DNA of 64,000 bases from Cryptomeria japonica (Eukaryota; Streptophyta; Pinopsida; Cupressales; Cupressaceae), in assembly GCF_030272615.1 (NCBI RefSeq), contig NC_081406.1:266584192-266648191 (forward strand). Reading direction: 5' to 3'. Positions 35,401 through 48,169 of the stretch are shown here, in pieces. The position numbers and the translations under genes were made by a program. The notes under the pieces were generated by a model. That model saw only the letters and a list, made by a program, of their open reading frames with translations, was not told the origin of the DNA and did not search any database. Each line of letters opens with the position of its first letter. Positions within the stretch are counted from its first letter, which is position 1.

Positions 35401-36677
35401 TGGTACTACTGAGACTGACAATTGGAATTTAGGCCAGTGGAAGGACTTATCCTCTGTTGATCCTTCCCTTGAGCATCTGAATAAAATTATGAATTCTAGT
35501 GGTGGTTGATGATGAGGACCATCTTATCTGGAAACTTATTGCTGATGGTAAATTTTCTGTCTCCTCTCTTTATGTTCAACAATATTCTAGTCAGGAGAGT
35601 CCTTGCTGGGCTAAGGCTTGGGTGAAAGAACTTATTCCCAAAATTAATATTTTTTTCTGGACTGTCCTTCAAAATAAGATCCCGATGACTGACAATCTCA
35701 AAACTAGAGGTTTTTGTCTGCCTAGTATTCATCATCTTTGTATGTAGAATGAGGAAACCATTAATCACATGTTTATCCATTGTCCCTTCTCTGCTGATAT
35801 TTGGATTAGATATCTGGACAACTTCAATGTCATATGGGTCTTCCCTGAAGCTGTCCAAGATGTTTTTAATTCCTGGTTCCACCCTTTGAAGAACAATTCA
35901 GTTACATTGTTATGGAGATTTGCTTTACCTCATATTTGCTGGAGAATCTGGAAAGAAAGAAATGATAGAGTGTTCAGAGATAAGGATTCAAAAGCTCAAA
36001 TTATTTTTGAGAAAATCAAAAGACATATGGTGGAGAACCTCTACATCACTGGTGGAATAACAAACCCCAAAGATCAATGTGATAACATCATTTTCAAGAA
36101 TTGGAGAATAAAGGGGAGTGACATCATACATGCTAATCCTAGAGAAGAGGCAAGATGGGAATGCCCCCCTCATGGATGGATGAAAATTAACTTTGATGGT
36201 GCTTCCAAGGGTAACTCTGGCAATGTAGGGTGCGATGTGGTTTTAAGGGATGAAGGGGGAATATGCAAAGCTATCAAATGTATTCCTATAGGTAATCAAA
36301 CCAACCATGTTGCCGAGGCCATTGCTTCTTATCATGGGTTGCTTCTTGCTAAGGATTCCAATTGCAATAAAGTTTGGGTTGAAGACAATTCTTTGAACAT
36401 TATTAATTGCTCGAATAATGTTTTCCCTCCCTCTTGGTCTATACACAATACCATCAAAACTGAGAAGGAAATTAGTGAAACTTTTGAAATGTGTATTTTC
36501 ACACATGTATATAGAGAAGCCAACAAGTGTGCTGATTGGGCTGCCAACCTGGCTTGCCGCTCTGACAAAATCATTGCCCTTTATGGTGAGAGTAATCTCA
36601 AGTGTGAGGCGAAATCTTTGATTGAACTAGACCGTATCCAGATGAAGCAACATGTCTTTGCTAATCACAATTTCTAA
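32490..36677 (+). pseudogene. LINE-A ORF2: endonuclease, reverse transcriptase, RNase H
   Basis: ATG at 32490 (MKIIFWNIRALNNP) opens an APE-type endonuclease. IQETKM is intact, but the GDFN motif reads GGFN (about 32901-32912) and SDH reads SNH (about 33153), so nicking would be lost. The reverse transcriptase spans roughly 33.6-34.8 kb (APGLDGFPMFFFQ, LKLDLSKAYDRVDWG, a stop in RQGDPLSP, QQFVDDS as the YxDD-equivalent). A connector with the zf-RVT-like stretch follows, then a plant-type RNase H (INFDGASKGNSG, AEAIASYHGL, HVYREANKCADWAAN) to the TAA at 36677. Stops lie near 32631, 33195, 33579, 34416, 34704 and 35748, among others. Two frameshifts (near 35070 and 35490) cancel each other. Confidence 0.95.
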
Positions 36678-36871
36678 TGCCTTTTCCTCATTTTTCTATG
36701 ATTGTTCACTACGACAGCGAGACTTGTTTTATTATTAGTCATATCATATTTAGTTTGCACGGATTCTGGGTGGTTCTTCATAACAACAACAAAATTGTTA
36801 GGTTTCTTCACAGAGATCACAGAGAAAATAACAAAGCTAAGATAAGGAAGAATTGTGAAATTAAGGGTAAT

Positions 36872-38486
36872 ATGGGAGGTAATAAAAAGAGGTTTGAACC
36901 GGCTTCTTGCTCGGACTGGAAGAAAAAAAATGAAGCCTGGGATATTCTTCAAGAGGGAGGCTTGAGTGTTTTTATGGAAAGGCTCTACAACAAAGACCCT
37001 ACTATCACTAAGAATTTCATAAAAAACTGGAAGAATGGTAAGGTTATTGCTGGTACCTAGATGAAGAAGGTAGACAAAGATGTCATTGTTGAAGCTATGG
37101 GTATGGTTAAAGCAGGTATTAAATTTTATAGAGATCAAAGTGTGTTTGACAAGGCTGCAGATAGGTTTCCTGTCACTGATGGAGAAAAAAGGAAATTGGT
37201 GAAGGTGGATAATCCCTACCATTCCCCTAAGCGCATTTGCATGCCATGGAGGTTTGTGTTTTTTGCCACCATTAGCTACATTACTCTGGACAAGAGATTC
37301 ACAAGGGTTCATGGGAATCATTTTGTGTTGCTTAATCACTTTTGTCATGGTGACAAGGTCAGTTTGCCTTACTATCTTTCTTTCTCTATGGATCATACTA
37401 TTAGAGAAGTGTAGAAAGACTCTCAAAGAGACCATGCCCTCCACCAGGGTTTAATGGTTTTAGTTTATAAGCTATTGAAGGGGAAAACTATTGAGAAACA
37501 CATTAGTAAAGGCAAAAAAATTAGGGATGATGATATTTAAAGTGAGAATAGTGGGTTCAATCTCTGCTCTGAAACTGAAGGTGAGTATGAGGATTTTGGC
37601 AACAAGGGGATTGCTATGGATTCTGACCTTTCAGACTTTGAGGACGAGTCTTTTGATGATAAATTCATAAAAAACAAGAAGAGAAAGGGTATGGGTAAGA
37701 AAACCCAAAGGACCAAGAGGACCCGTAAGGGGATAAACAAGGTGAAAAGGAAGATTATTATTTCTTCTAATGAGGATACTGAGGTTGAAAAAACCGATAA
37801 TAAGAAGGGTAAGGAGGAAGATGAAATGTTGGATGGTGATCATGCAAAACCTAAGCACACAGAGAATGCAAAATGAGGGTCAGGAGAACAACATGGGAAA
37901 TCAAAATGACTGTCATGGTGACATTGGCAATGACAACATCAAGGGTTTTTGTGAGGTCATTAGCAAAATGGTGAAAGAGATTAGTGACTTGAAGACTGAC
38001 CTCAATGTGATAAAAAAGGCTACTATGGGCGAGAAGCCTCTCTCTGAAAACGTAAAAGAATTAATGGTTTCTATTAACAAGGTTGAAGCAATTGAGGCTA
38101 TGGTTAGTAAAATTCTAGAAATGGAAAAGAAGGTGAAGGAGATGGAGGGGAACAAAGATGCTAAGGGTTTGGATACTAACTTGAATAATCTAGTCAATAG
38201 AGTGGATATGACGGAGCTTACTGTGAAGAGGATTGCCGAGAAAAACTTCCAGATCCTTAAGACCACTGTTGACCATATTAACATCCTGATTAACAAATTT
38301 GAACAGATTAAAGGCAAAGAGGATGATAAGGATCAGATGGAGAAGAAGGTTCATGAAAAAAGAACAAGGGCCAACACTCGGAATCAAGTTGATATCAAGG
38401 AAAAAGAGCTGGTAGAAATGAAAATTTTTGCGATCAATATGAAGCAGATGGTGGTTCATGCTGAAGAACTTATGAGAAACATTTAG
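36872..38486 (+). pseudogene. LINE-A ORF3: accessory ORF downstream of RNase H
   Basis: A third ORF starts at MGGNKKRFEP (36872), 195 bases after the ORF2 stop, and runs in one frame past stops at about 37058, 37415, 37538 and 37874. A frameshift near 37875 leads to the TAG at 38486. The first ~220 codons align with LINE-C ORF3: same MGG start, EGGLSVFME against EGGIDKFME, an MPWRFV/HPWDKV pair, ITLDKR/FTLEGR, VLLNH/PFLNH and HQGLM in both. Then come acidic/basic low-complexity sequence and a long coiled-coil-like end (KVEAIEAMVSKILEMEKKVK). No enzymatic motif is visible. Function unknown; an RNA-binding or particle role is only a guess. Confidence 0.8.
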
Positions 38487-38689
38487 CTATCCTTGTGCTA
38501 TCTTGTGCTTTCCTTTAGTTGTCTAGTGTTGCTTCCTTCATCTTATGTTCCCTTTTTGTTTTGGCTGGGAACTGTTCTATGTGTGGGTGATCAAGCACTG
38601 TTGTTTTATGCCTCTTTTATGCTTTATCTTTCTCCTGCTTTGTAACAAGGTTCCGGGTTCCTTTCAAAAACCTATTTTTAATTAATCAA
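38487..38689 (+). other. LINE-A 3' UTR
   Basis: About 200 bases, T-rich, ending AACAAGGTTCCGGGTTCCTT then TCAAAAACC and ATTTTTAATTAATC before the target duplication. A small AAGG/CCTT hairpin is possible at 38647-38663. There is no long poly(A). Confidence 0.7.
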
Positions 38690-38706
38690 AACATGATCTC
38701 TAGGGC

Positions 38707-41700
38707 TACCAAAATAATAATTAAGATCACAAAAAACTAACGATAAACTGAAAACCAACACTATTCAAGACAATAATAAATATGCAAAATATGAGTAATT
38801 GTATGAGTTTATAATGATACCTTTTCATTAAGAGTGAGATAACATATTGATCATAACTTCTTAGTGTCCCATGGTGGTCTATCTATTTTCAATAACTAGT
38901 ATTTAATTGAGAAGATACTGAATATGACATTACACACAAACTTTAAAGTTTTTTGCAAATCTGCCATTCCTAGTCCACATAATGCAAGTATAAGGATTAT
39001 TCATATGAAAATATGTAGTTTTAGCATTATCATGCAGATCATTAATAAAAATCAAGATCTCAACAAATTGACAAGAGAGAAAAGAAATATAATAACATAG
39101 TTGTAACTAGAAAATAGTGTTTCACATTTAGAAAAAATAATTGATAGATCCATAAATTGAAGCTAAAGATTATAGTGATTTTAATACATTTGAACACTAT
39201 CATTATTAGACCATAAAATGGAGGAAATTAAATAAGAAGGAAACCACAAGGTTGAATCCTATAGTGCTCAAAACATCATCCCTAAAGGTACTTTCCATAA
39301 GAGAATATCAAATATAGAGACATCATTTCTTCTCATCTTAATTCAATATTCTATTTTGTATCTAAATAAGAATTACTTTAATCAACATCAACTTAAAACT
39401 AACTCACATGATTGACAATGCAAGGTCCACTAATGGTTCATAAAGAAACCTTATTAGTATAAAGTAATTTGAGTAATCAAGAGTCAAAGAGCTATTCATT
39501 TGTTCCATAATTGAAGATCATAAGAATAGTAGCCATATAACCAAATGAAGTGATATTGTTAGGGACAACCTATAAGAACTTTCCATAATTCACTTGTTTG
39601 TGTAATTAGGTTATGTTCTAATAAAATATCACAAATCTATATACCTAGTGTTCTTAATGATTGATATATTTTGACCTCCAAAATTATTTGTGATAACTAT
39701 TCTTTATTACTTGAACAATTTGATTGAGTAAAATGGTCTCTATTTTCTCAACAAAACATCACAATTTGTCTTTCAAGGTTAGAGAATTACCATAAACAAG
39801 ATTGAAAAAAAAGATAATTATTATTGGTAAACAAAGTAGAACATCCATTTTTCAAGATACAACAACTCAATAATTTAAATAGATCTCATTCTCAAAATCA
39901 ATAAGGAAGAGACTAACATTTTATCTCAAAAATGAATTTAACGTGCATCAATCACTATCAACAAGGAATTTTATACACTTCAACAATAGAGTTCTCAAAT
40001 ATTTTACTCAATATACATTCAATTATAAACATGAATTCTGTTTAACATAGTTTCACAACATTAAGAGCACACATTATCCATATCTACTCCCTCATACAAC
40101 CTATTAGAGGCTCTTCAGGGCCATGATACTCAAAACCTCACATGATGCATAGTGCAAATTGAAACATTTGAACATAACCATCTAAAAAATTAAAACAACA
40201 ATAAGTATAATAAATATCAATTTCAACAATAAGGATTACACTGAGCTCAATTTCAATAAATAAAATATAAGATATATAGATATCTAAAAATTGATGACTT
40301 GACAAGTAAAAAATGAATCAAAATTTGGCATGCATAAATACTTTAGATAATACATTAATATGAAAAGGGACATTAGGATTCAAAAGATATATTCAATATG
40401 CATTGTTTGACTAATTCACTAGGGAGTAAAATTGGTGTAATACACCTAGAAATGTTCAAAATCCATAGTGAGTTAGAAAACATTCAAAGATGTCACTAAA
40501 TACATGTCTTCAATCACATTTAAAAAATATATCCATGATGCATATTGATAAGAATTTATGATCCAAAACTATATATAAAAGAATTAAATTTCATCACTAT
40601 TGATAATAAACTTTTCAAAATAATTTACAATTTTCTTTTTAATTAGCATTTCCTTCATAATGTGGATAGGTCGCAATAGGCTTAAAGGCCTAATACCCAA
40701 AATAATCACTCTGATACCACAATTTAAGGATCTCACAAGTTGCTTGTGAGATCTCACACACATTTTTTCTAAAAGCCAACATTTATATTGAGTTGTACAC
40801 AATTAACAAATCCACCAAAACAAGATGAAATTATCCAACTAGAATAGGCTCCTAAACAACAATTTCATTAAATAATAAATTTAATAATGATTATACACAA
40901 GAAAGAAGGATAATTGGTTGTAACCATTCTAATTTTTGATATTATCAATACAATATTTAAAAATTGACCACATACAAATTAGACTCTTTAATCCATTGGT
41001 CTTATATGATCAATTTAGATCATGTTTCCATTATGAGATGAGCATTTAAAATAACTATACAAGCTTGAAAGGATCTAGGAATTATACTAAATATGGCCTA
41101 GATAGAGACTTTTAATCATCGAGACTAATGGGATCCTAAATCACTTTAAAAAAAACATAACACACCCAAAATAAGGTTTTTTTACCCTTCCTTGGGTTTT
41201 TGGTAACTATCCAAATACAAGACCACCAAAATTTACCACATATTCTTAAATATATTATATCCTTCCTCAAATTTCGAGGCAACTATCCAAGTACAAGATC
41301 AATCTACTCTAGAATTCTTTTGAATATTAGTGACTATCACACTTTTAATTGTATACTAATTAGGTCAAGAGTTTTTATTCTTAACAGTAGGTCATAAAAC
41401 CTCACAATTTATTAAACTACATACATACCTTGTATACATGGGAACAAGATACCATAGAACCAATGTATAAAATATATAGTTTTTTAAAAAACTATTTATA
41501 TGCAAATATATGAGTTGTATACAACCCTTTCTAAGGTCTTGTTTTCATTGATAGTTGTTTGTCAATCATCACCTACTCAAATACAACAAAGATAGAAACT
41601 TGGAGAACCATCTAATTGAAAATATTTAAAGAGGTGTTTGATATAAAGTTTAATTTGAGAATATTATTTTTTTTACCTAAAATTATGTATCTTCAATTTT

Positions 41701-42345
41701 TTATTTCAAAAATGTTACCGGTTTTACTTCAATACCTAGGAAGTTCACTTTAATTAAAAAATTAAATATTGTTGATCCAAAATCATATATTCTAATATTT
41801 TTCACAACTAACAATAAACTAAATAAATTATAGAATGCATTCTCAACAAAATAATACTCATAACCATAACTATTCAAATTAAATGCCATAACATCACTAT
41901 ACAAACTTACCATTAGTTGGAAGCATTCTAGAAGAGTCCAAATTTAGTAGTAATTCACTACATTTTTAAAAACGAAAATATCATCTAAAAGCAATCCTCA
42001 AGATACATATAATTTATATATAATAACTTAAATACTTATTTAATAAGACTTTATTATTAGCATGATCAATATTTTATTCTTTATACTTAAAATATAACAT
42101 GAAGTCCATAGTACCAGTTTTATTAATGCTCACTTTAATTGAATTTGACAAATAATCTAAAAAATTTACACTATTGAATTAAATCTAATCTAAAACCAAT
42201 GTGTCAATTATTTTCCCTTAAATTCCACCATGATTTTAACATCTATGATATGGAGCAATGTCTTAAGTGGCTTAAATAGAAACAAATAAATAAGCCTTAA
42301 ACTAAGAAGCCAAATCGATTTCTTAGTCAACAAGAATTAAAATCC
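38707..42345. other. AT-rich spacer, nothing recognised
   Basis: About 3.6 kb of AT-rich DNA without a domain-bearing ORF on either strand and without clear element termini. It may contain very old, unrecognisable repeats. Confidence 0.5.
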
Positions 42346-42358
42346 CCTAGGTCACTTT

Positions 42359-42426
42359 TTTTTTTGAAATAAGTACTACTAGAGGAGGTATCTCCTTGTA
42401 TTAATATCAATATAATTTGGATGACC
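42359..42426 (-). mobile_element. Tiny retroposed insert (LINE or SINE 3' end)
   Basis: A T-run followed by ~60 bp is flanked by imperfect direct repeats: CCCCTAGGTCACTTT (42344-42358) and CCCCTGAGTCACTTT (42425-42439). On the minus strand this is ACAAGGAGATACCTCCTCTA...TTTC followed by an A-run, the layout of a severely 5'-truncated retroposon. GAGATACCTCCTCTAGTAG could form a short hairpin. Confidence 0.6.
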
Positions 42427-42550
42427 CCTGAGTCACTTTAATACCAATGTCTTAAACCAATTCTTAGCCCATTCATTCCAACCCTCTTTCAAAGATACAA
42501 TGTAAGATCCATTCACACTAGTATGATACCTTGTACTTTCAAGTCTTATC

Positions 42551-43932
42551 TACAAGTTCTTTCATTTTTGTGTTTGATTCTTCTAAAGCTAGGGATACGA
42601 CTTTAGAGGTCCCATTTTTTTGGTTGGGTAAAAATTTGATTTTTGTAGAAATTTGGAAGCCCTTCTTCGAGCCCTCTTGGGTTCCTTCCTAGTTTAAACT
42701 CCCTTAGTTGCCTTCTAAATTTGTTGAGTTTGATATTTTAAGGAAAATTGGGGATTCTTTTGGCAAGTTTTTGCTATCGCACTCTATTTTTGAGGATGGC
42801 TACTTTTTGGTCAAAATTTGTGTTCTAGTTGCTGCGAATGTTTCCCCTCCTCGAACTTGCAACATCCAGTCTTTTACTGGTATTTGGCGTCAAAACCTTG
42901 TTAGAGATTCAATGGAGTTTTCTCGTACTTCAGTTGTTATGGATCCAGATTTGTTTTTTGATATGAAAAAGATTAAATTTGCTTCTAGAACTCTTGATTC
43001 TTTAATTCATAGAAATCTTGAATTTTTTCTTGGAATAAAGTGCAAACTTCTTTAAAGGATTCCTCATATTTTATCTGTTATTCCTCCTTTGGATAAAAAT
43101 TTTTCAACTAGGATTAACCTAGATTTAACTAATTGCTTTGTTCCTTCACAATTCTTGGGTTTTGATAAGGACACCTGTGTGGATAATATTAATCTCTTGT
43201 CTAAAGTTGCTGGTAATTTGTCTTCGAAATGTGTGGGTCTGGAAAAAGATGTTAGTTGCTAAGGGTTCTCCTTTACCCATTAGTCCTAATAGTTTGGTTA
43301 AGAAGATCAACGAGCCCCCTCAGTATGTTGATAGTCCTCTTATCGCTTCGGATGATAATCTTATTGCTCAAGTGAAAAATATTGTTAGCAATAATAACAT
43401 TGTTCTAAATTTTGAACTGGCTGACACAATAATAACCTCGATTACAACTGATTTAGGTAGGTTGGATAATGATTTATCTTCTTTCCCTATTAATAACCCT
43501 TTTGAATTGCTCAATCCGAAAAGGGCTTTGGTTCCTTCTGTTCTTGGGGTTCCTTCGAATTCTATTGGGGATGAAGTCTTGGATCAAGGCAAGGATAAGG
43601 CCCTTGTTGGAACTTCTCCTTTAGGTTCCAATGGTTTACCTTTGATTCAGTCCCCACTCTCGCCCGCTTCTCCTTTTTGTACTCCTGCAAAGAGGGGCTG
43701 TAAGCCTAAAAATGTTAAGATTCAGTTGGAAATTGATGCTGGTATCCAATCAACTCATCTTTCTTCTTTGGATTCTTCCAAAAAGAAGAGGTCCAAAAAG
43801 CCTTTTATTCTGCCGGTTACAAGAGCCTTGACTTCTAAAAGGAGCCTTCAAAAGGAGTTTGCTGAGGGAAAGGTCTCTCAGACTTCTAATTGTGAAAAGA
43901 GGGGAGTCGATGCCTCCCCTCTGGGTCAATGA
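42551..43932 (+). pseudogene. LINE-B ORF1 (DUF4283-like), broken
   Basis: The start of the block reads VPFFWLGKNLIFVEIWKPFF, then FDILRKIGDSFGKFLLSHSI, matching the DUF4283-like region of LINE-C ORF1 (WKPSFDP...IGNSFGCF). After stops and at least one frameshift (between 43.05 and 43.2 kb) a 264-codon frame continues with a Ser/Pro-rich linker and basic patches (SSKKKRSKKPF). It ends at the TGA 43930-43932 that overlaps the ORF2 ATG. ORF1 of plant L1 elements binds the element RNA. The zinc knuckle seen in LINE-C is not evident here. Confidence 0.8.
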
Positions 43933-46900
43933 AGATTATATCTTGGAATGTTAGGGGCTTAAATACCCCTAACAAAAGACTCTTGATTAAGTCCCAATTG
44001 GACTTAATGAAGTGTGATATTGTGATGGTGCAAGAAACTAAGTTAAATTTAACTTCTGCAGATTTGTTATTCTCCTCCTGGAGATCCTGGAAATTTTGTG
44101 CCTCTCCCTCTTTAGGGGCTTTAGGAGGGCTTTCTTTTCTTTGGAAAGATTCTAGTGTGGATCTCTCTTTGGTTGCCTCTTCATCCAATTGGATGCTTGG
44201 ATTAGTTAAGAGTAGGCTATCAGGTACTAAATTCTGGCTTTTTAATGTTTATGGTCATGTTGGCATGGTGGAAAAAAGGAAACTTTGGGAGAGTTTAGCC
44301 TTGATTGCTTCTCCTTTGTTGGATGCCTTTTTGATTTTTGGGGGTGAATTTAATGCAATTTCTTGTTTGGAAGAGAAAGTTGGGGGGATCATTCCTAATA
44401 AGCATACTATTACTGATTTTTGCCACTTTATCAGTAATTTGAATTTAGTTGATTGTAAACCTCAAAATGGTCCTTTCACTTGGACTAATATGCGAAAATG
44501 TTTTTGTCAAATTGTTGAAAGATTGGACTAGTTTTTGGTATCTAACAATTGGTATAATTCTGGTTAGGACTTTTTGTCCTCAGTCCTACCTTTTACCGGG
44601 TTAGATCATTTTCCTATATTATTTCCTATTCTTGAGGATAGGGCTCCTAGGAAGCTTCCTTTCAAATTCAAGCCGATGTGGTTTAGGGACCAATCTTTTT
44701 TGCCTTTATTAAAACAATGTTCGATGTCTACTCCACATATTAATGGATCAAGGATGTTTTAGATAGTTAAGAAATTGGATTTTTTTAAAAGTAAGATTAG
44801 AGGTTGGAATTATTTACATTTTAAGAATATTTTTGGGGAAAAGGCTAGGATTCAAGAGGAAATAGAACATATTAATAAGAGTAATTTGAGCTCGGGTATG
44901 ACTCCTTTGTCCTTTGATAGGCTTAAATTTTTGAAAGACCAATTGGAGGAAGTTTTGGCAAGGGAAGAATCTTATTGGAGGCAGAAATCTAGAGATCTTT
45001 GGTTATCAGAGGGGGATAGGAATACCAATTTTTTTCACTCTTCAACTAAGTTTAGGAGGTGGCACAATAGAATATCTTGCATTATTGATTCTAATGGGAG
45101 GAGTTTATTAGATGAGGATGATATTGCTTCTGAAGCAGTAATTTTTTTAAAGTATCTGCTCTCGGCTGAACCTATTTCTTTAGATAATACCTTTGTTAAT
45201 TAGGTCCCCCCTCTTGTTAGTCAAGAGAATAATAGGATGCTTATGACTCCTTTTTATTTGGATGAATTAATCGGTGTGGTATTTTCCATGCATCCAGAAA
45301 AGGCTCCTAGTCCGAATGGGTTTACGACTTTTTTTTTTCAAAAGTGTTGGGACTTTGTGGGGAATGATGTCTTATTAGCCTTGGAAGAGTCTAGGCAGAA
45401 TAGAACTATTTTGAAGGAACTTAACACTACTCTTATTGCCATTATTCCTAAATTGGATAATCCTAGCTCCTTTTCTGATTTTTGCCCTATTCCTCTTTGT
45501 AATACTTTATATAAGATTATTACCAAGGCAATTCTCGTTAGGCTGGCTAGGCTCCTTCCCAAGGTTGTTTCCATTCATCAATGTGGCTTTGTGCCCGGTA
45601 GGGAAACATCAGAGGGTGCGATTGTAGCTCATGAGATTCTACATTCCATTTCACGACAGAAGACTCCAGCTATGATTCTTAAACTTGACATGCTTAAAGC
45701 TTATGATCGGGTTAACTGGCAGTCTCTTATTGCTATTTTGAATCGCTTTGGGTTTGGTCATAGTTGGATTAAATGGGTCTTTTCTTGCATATCTTCTAAT
45801 CATTTTTTAGTTTTGATTAATAGCTCCCCTTTTGGGTTTTTTTCTTCCTCTCAAGGGGTTAGGCAAGGGGATCCTCTTTCCCCTTTTTTGTTTATACTTT
45901 GGCAGAGGCTTTAAGCAAGGTCATTTATGATGCTAGAGCATCTGGTCAGTGGAGTAGTATTAAAATAGATGGATATCCTTCTTCACAATCCCATTGTCTT
46001 TTTGTGGATGATACTCTTTTGTTTGGTTATGCTTCTTTGACATAGGCCAGAGTTATCAAGAAGATTATTGTTGATTACTCTTCTTTTTTTGGTCAGAAAG
46101 TTAATGATTTGAAATCTAAGGTTTCCTTTTTAAATGTATCCTCCTTGGTTAAGAATAGGCTCACTCAATTTTGGGGTTTTCAAATGGGTGCCTTCCCTTG
46201 CAAGTACTTAGGCATTCCTTTTTTTGTTGGTTCGGATAAGGCTATCTTTTGGGATAAAGTGGTCCATGTGATATCTTCCAGAATTTCTTCCTGGAATCAT
46301 AAATGGCTCACATTGGTTGGTAAGATTCTTTTAATTAATTCAGTTCTCAATGCCATTCCTACTTACTTGATGTCTATTTTGAAAACTCCCCCCAAAGTTA
46401 TCTAGGACCTCAAGGTGTCTTTAAGATCGTTTCTTTGGAATGATAACATTGGGGGCAAAAATAAGCTTCCCCTTCTGGCCTGGGATAAAGTTTGCCTTCC
46501 TAAAGAGCTGGGAGGTCTGGGTATCTGAGATTTAGTGTCCCAGAATAAAGCATTGGGGGCTAAACTTGTTTGGAAACTATACATGGATCCATTGAGTAAA
46601 TGGCCGCCCACTATGTTTGCTAAGTATCTTAGGAGGGCTCCTAGAGAAAGGATTTTCAAAGCCTCATCTCTTCCAAAAGGATCAACTTTTTGGAATTTTC
46701 TGGTTAGTTGTAGATCGATTATCCTTCCGTACCTTTCTTGGGTTGTCCATAATGGGAAGAAGGATTGGTTTTGGGATGAAGTTTGCAATGGTCATCCTGC
46801 ATTATCTTCCATTCAGGATTGGTCTCCTTTGTCAGATACTCTTTCTAGTCTTTGGGGGGTTTTTGTTGTTGATTATATTGACATCGATTCATCCGGTCCT

Positions 46901-48169
46901 TATCTAGTATCTCGATGGAAGTCTATTTCTTTCTTGCCCATTCATAATGATCTCAGAGTTGCTTTCGAGGTAGAGCTTTAGAAAAGATATCTTGTATTTC
47001 AAAATAAAGATGATATCTTGGTTTGGACTAAGAGTGCTTCGAGCTCTTATTCAGTAAAGGAGGGGTATAAATCCTTGTCTCAGTCCTCTTCTTCCTCCCC
47101 TTGGCCTTCTCATCTTTTCTAGCATTCGGCTTGTCTTCCTAAAGCTGGGTCTTTTGCTTGGTTGGTAGTTCAAGATAGAGTTCTCATCGGGATGAGATTG
47201 GATAGGCTTGGGATTACAGCAGTTTTCCCTTGTGTGTTTTGTGGATATTGTATGGAAACCATGGATCATGTGTTCTTGCATTGTTCGTTTGCTCTGGATT
47301 GTTGGTACTGGTTGTTTGGAATGCTTGGTTGGTCTTCTTCTATTAGTCCTAATTTATTGTCATATTTCATGGCTTGGCATTTGTTGTATTCATCCTCTTT
47401 TTATTCCTCTCTTTGGATAGTGGTGCCTTCTATTGTTATTTAGAACATCTGGCTGGAGAGGAACTCTAGGACTTTTAAACATAAATCAATTTCATTAAAG
47501 GAGGTTCTTGACAAGATTCTATCCTCCATTTCTGAGGTGGTGCTTTCTTACATTTGCAAAAACTTGGAACGTCTGAGGTCCTTTTCTCATTGCGATAATT
47601 GGGTAATATGGAAATGGAGTTCACTTTGAGTCATTCCTTCCCATGGGGCTTTAACAACTGGATTATCCTCACTTGCCAAATGTAGGATGGCTAAATGGAT
47701 GCATCCCCCCCAATTCTCCTTCAAATTAAATTTTGATGGGGCTGCTAAGGGTAATCTGGGGAAGTCAGGGATTGGGGTGGCCATCTTTGATCATAATTCT
47801 AAGATTGTTAAAGTTGTCGATAAATATATTGGTGTCGGCTCTAATAATGTTGTTGAATTTCAAGCATTACCATTTGGTCTTGATCTTTCCATTTCTTTGG
47901 ACAATAAGGATATCATCATTGAAGGGGACTCAATGTTGGTCTTTTCATCAATCTCTGCTAAGAAATGTGTTTCCTCGCATCTACAGTACTTGTTAGAGCA
48001 TATGCTTGCATAGTTGAAGTGTTTTTCTACCTTTACTATATCTCAATGTTATAGGGAGATAAATGTTATTGCAGAGTACTTGGCTAATAGGGCCATTTTT
48101 TAATGTGCTGAGTACTTGGAGGTTCCCCCTTGGGATATCGCCGCTTCTTGCATTAGTATTCTTCTTTAA
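43929..48169 (+). pseudogene. LINE-B ORF2: endonuclease, reverse transcriptase, RNase H
   Basis: ATG 43929 (MKIISWNVRGLNTPNKR) opens the endonuclease (VQETKL; GEFN in place of GDFN; LDHFPI in place of the usual SDH). Reverse transcriptase motifs follow: APSPNGFTTFFFQ, LKLDMLKAYDRVNW, GVRQGDPLSPFLFI and LFVDDTLLFG. A frameshift lies at about 45890-45905, between LFIL and AEALSK. Then come a connector with a C/H-rich zf-RVT-like segment (CVFCGYCMETMDHVFLHC, about 47.24 kb) and RNase H (LNFDGAAKGNLG, EGDSM). Stops are mainly TAG (for example at about 44529, 44761, 45201, 46044, 46403, 46979, 47121, 47442, 48012), several where Trp or Gln is expected. Confidence 0.95.

Larger units (their letters stand above)
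32127..38689 (+). mobile_element. LINE-A: L1-type LINE with a third ORF
   Basis: A perfect 17 bp direct repeat AACATGATCTCTAGGGC at 32110-32126 and 38690-38706 bounds a 6.56 kb insertion. It contains the end of ORF1, a complete but broken ORF2 (endonuclease, reverse transcriptase, RNase H) and a third ORF, followed by a ~200 bp 3' UTR. It is 5'-truncated inside ORF1. The duplication is unmutated although the ORFs carry many stops, which suggests that transitions at methylated cytosines dominate the decay. Confidence 0.95.

Noticed and set aside
42010-42290. Possible target duplications for LINE-B (ATATAATAACT or AAATAAATA words)
   Set aside because: Short AT-rich words that match many places; the 5' edge of LINE-B is left open.
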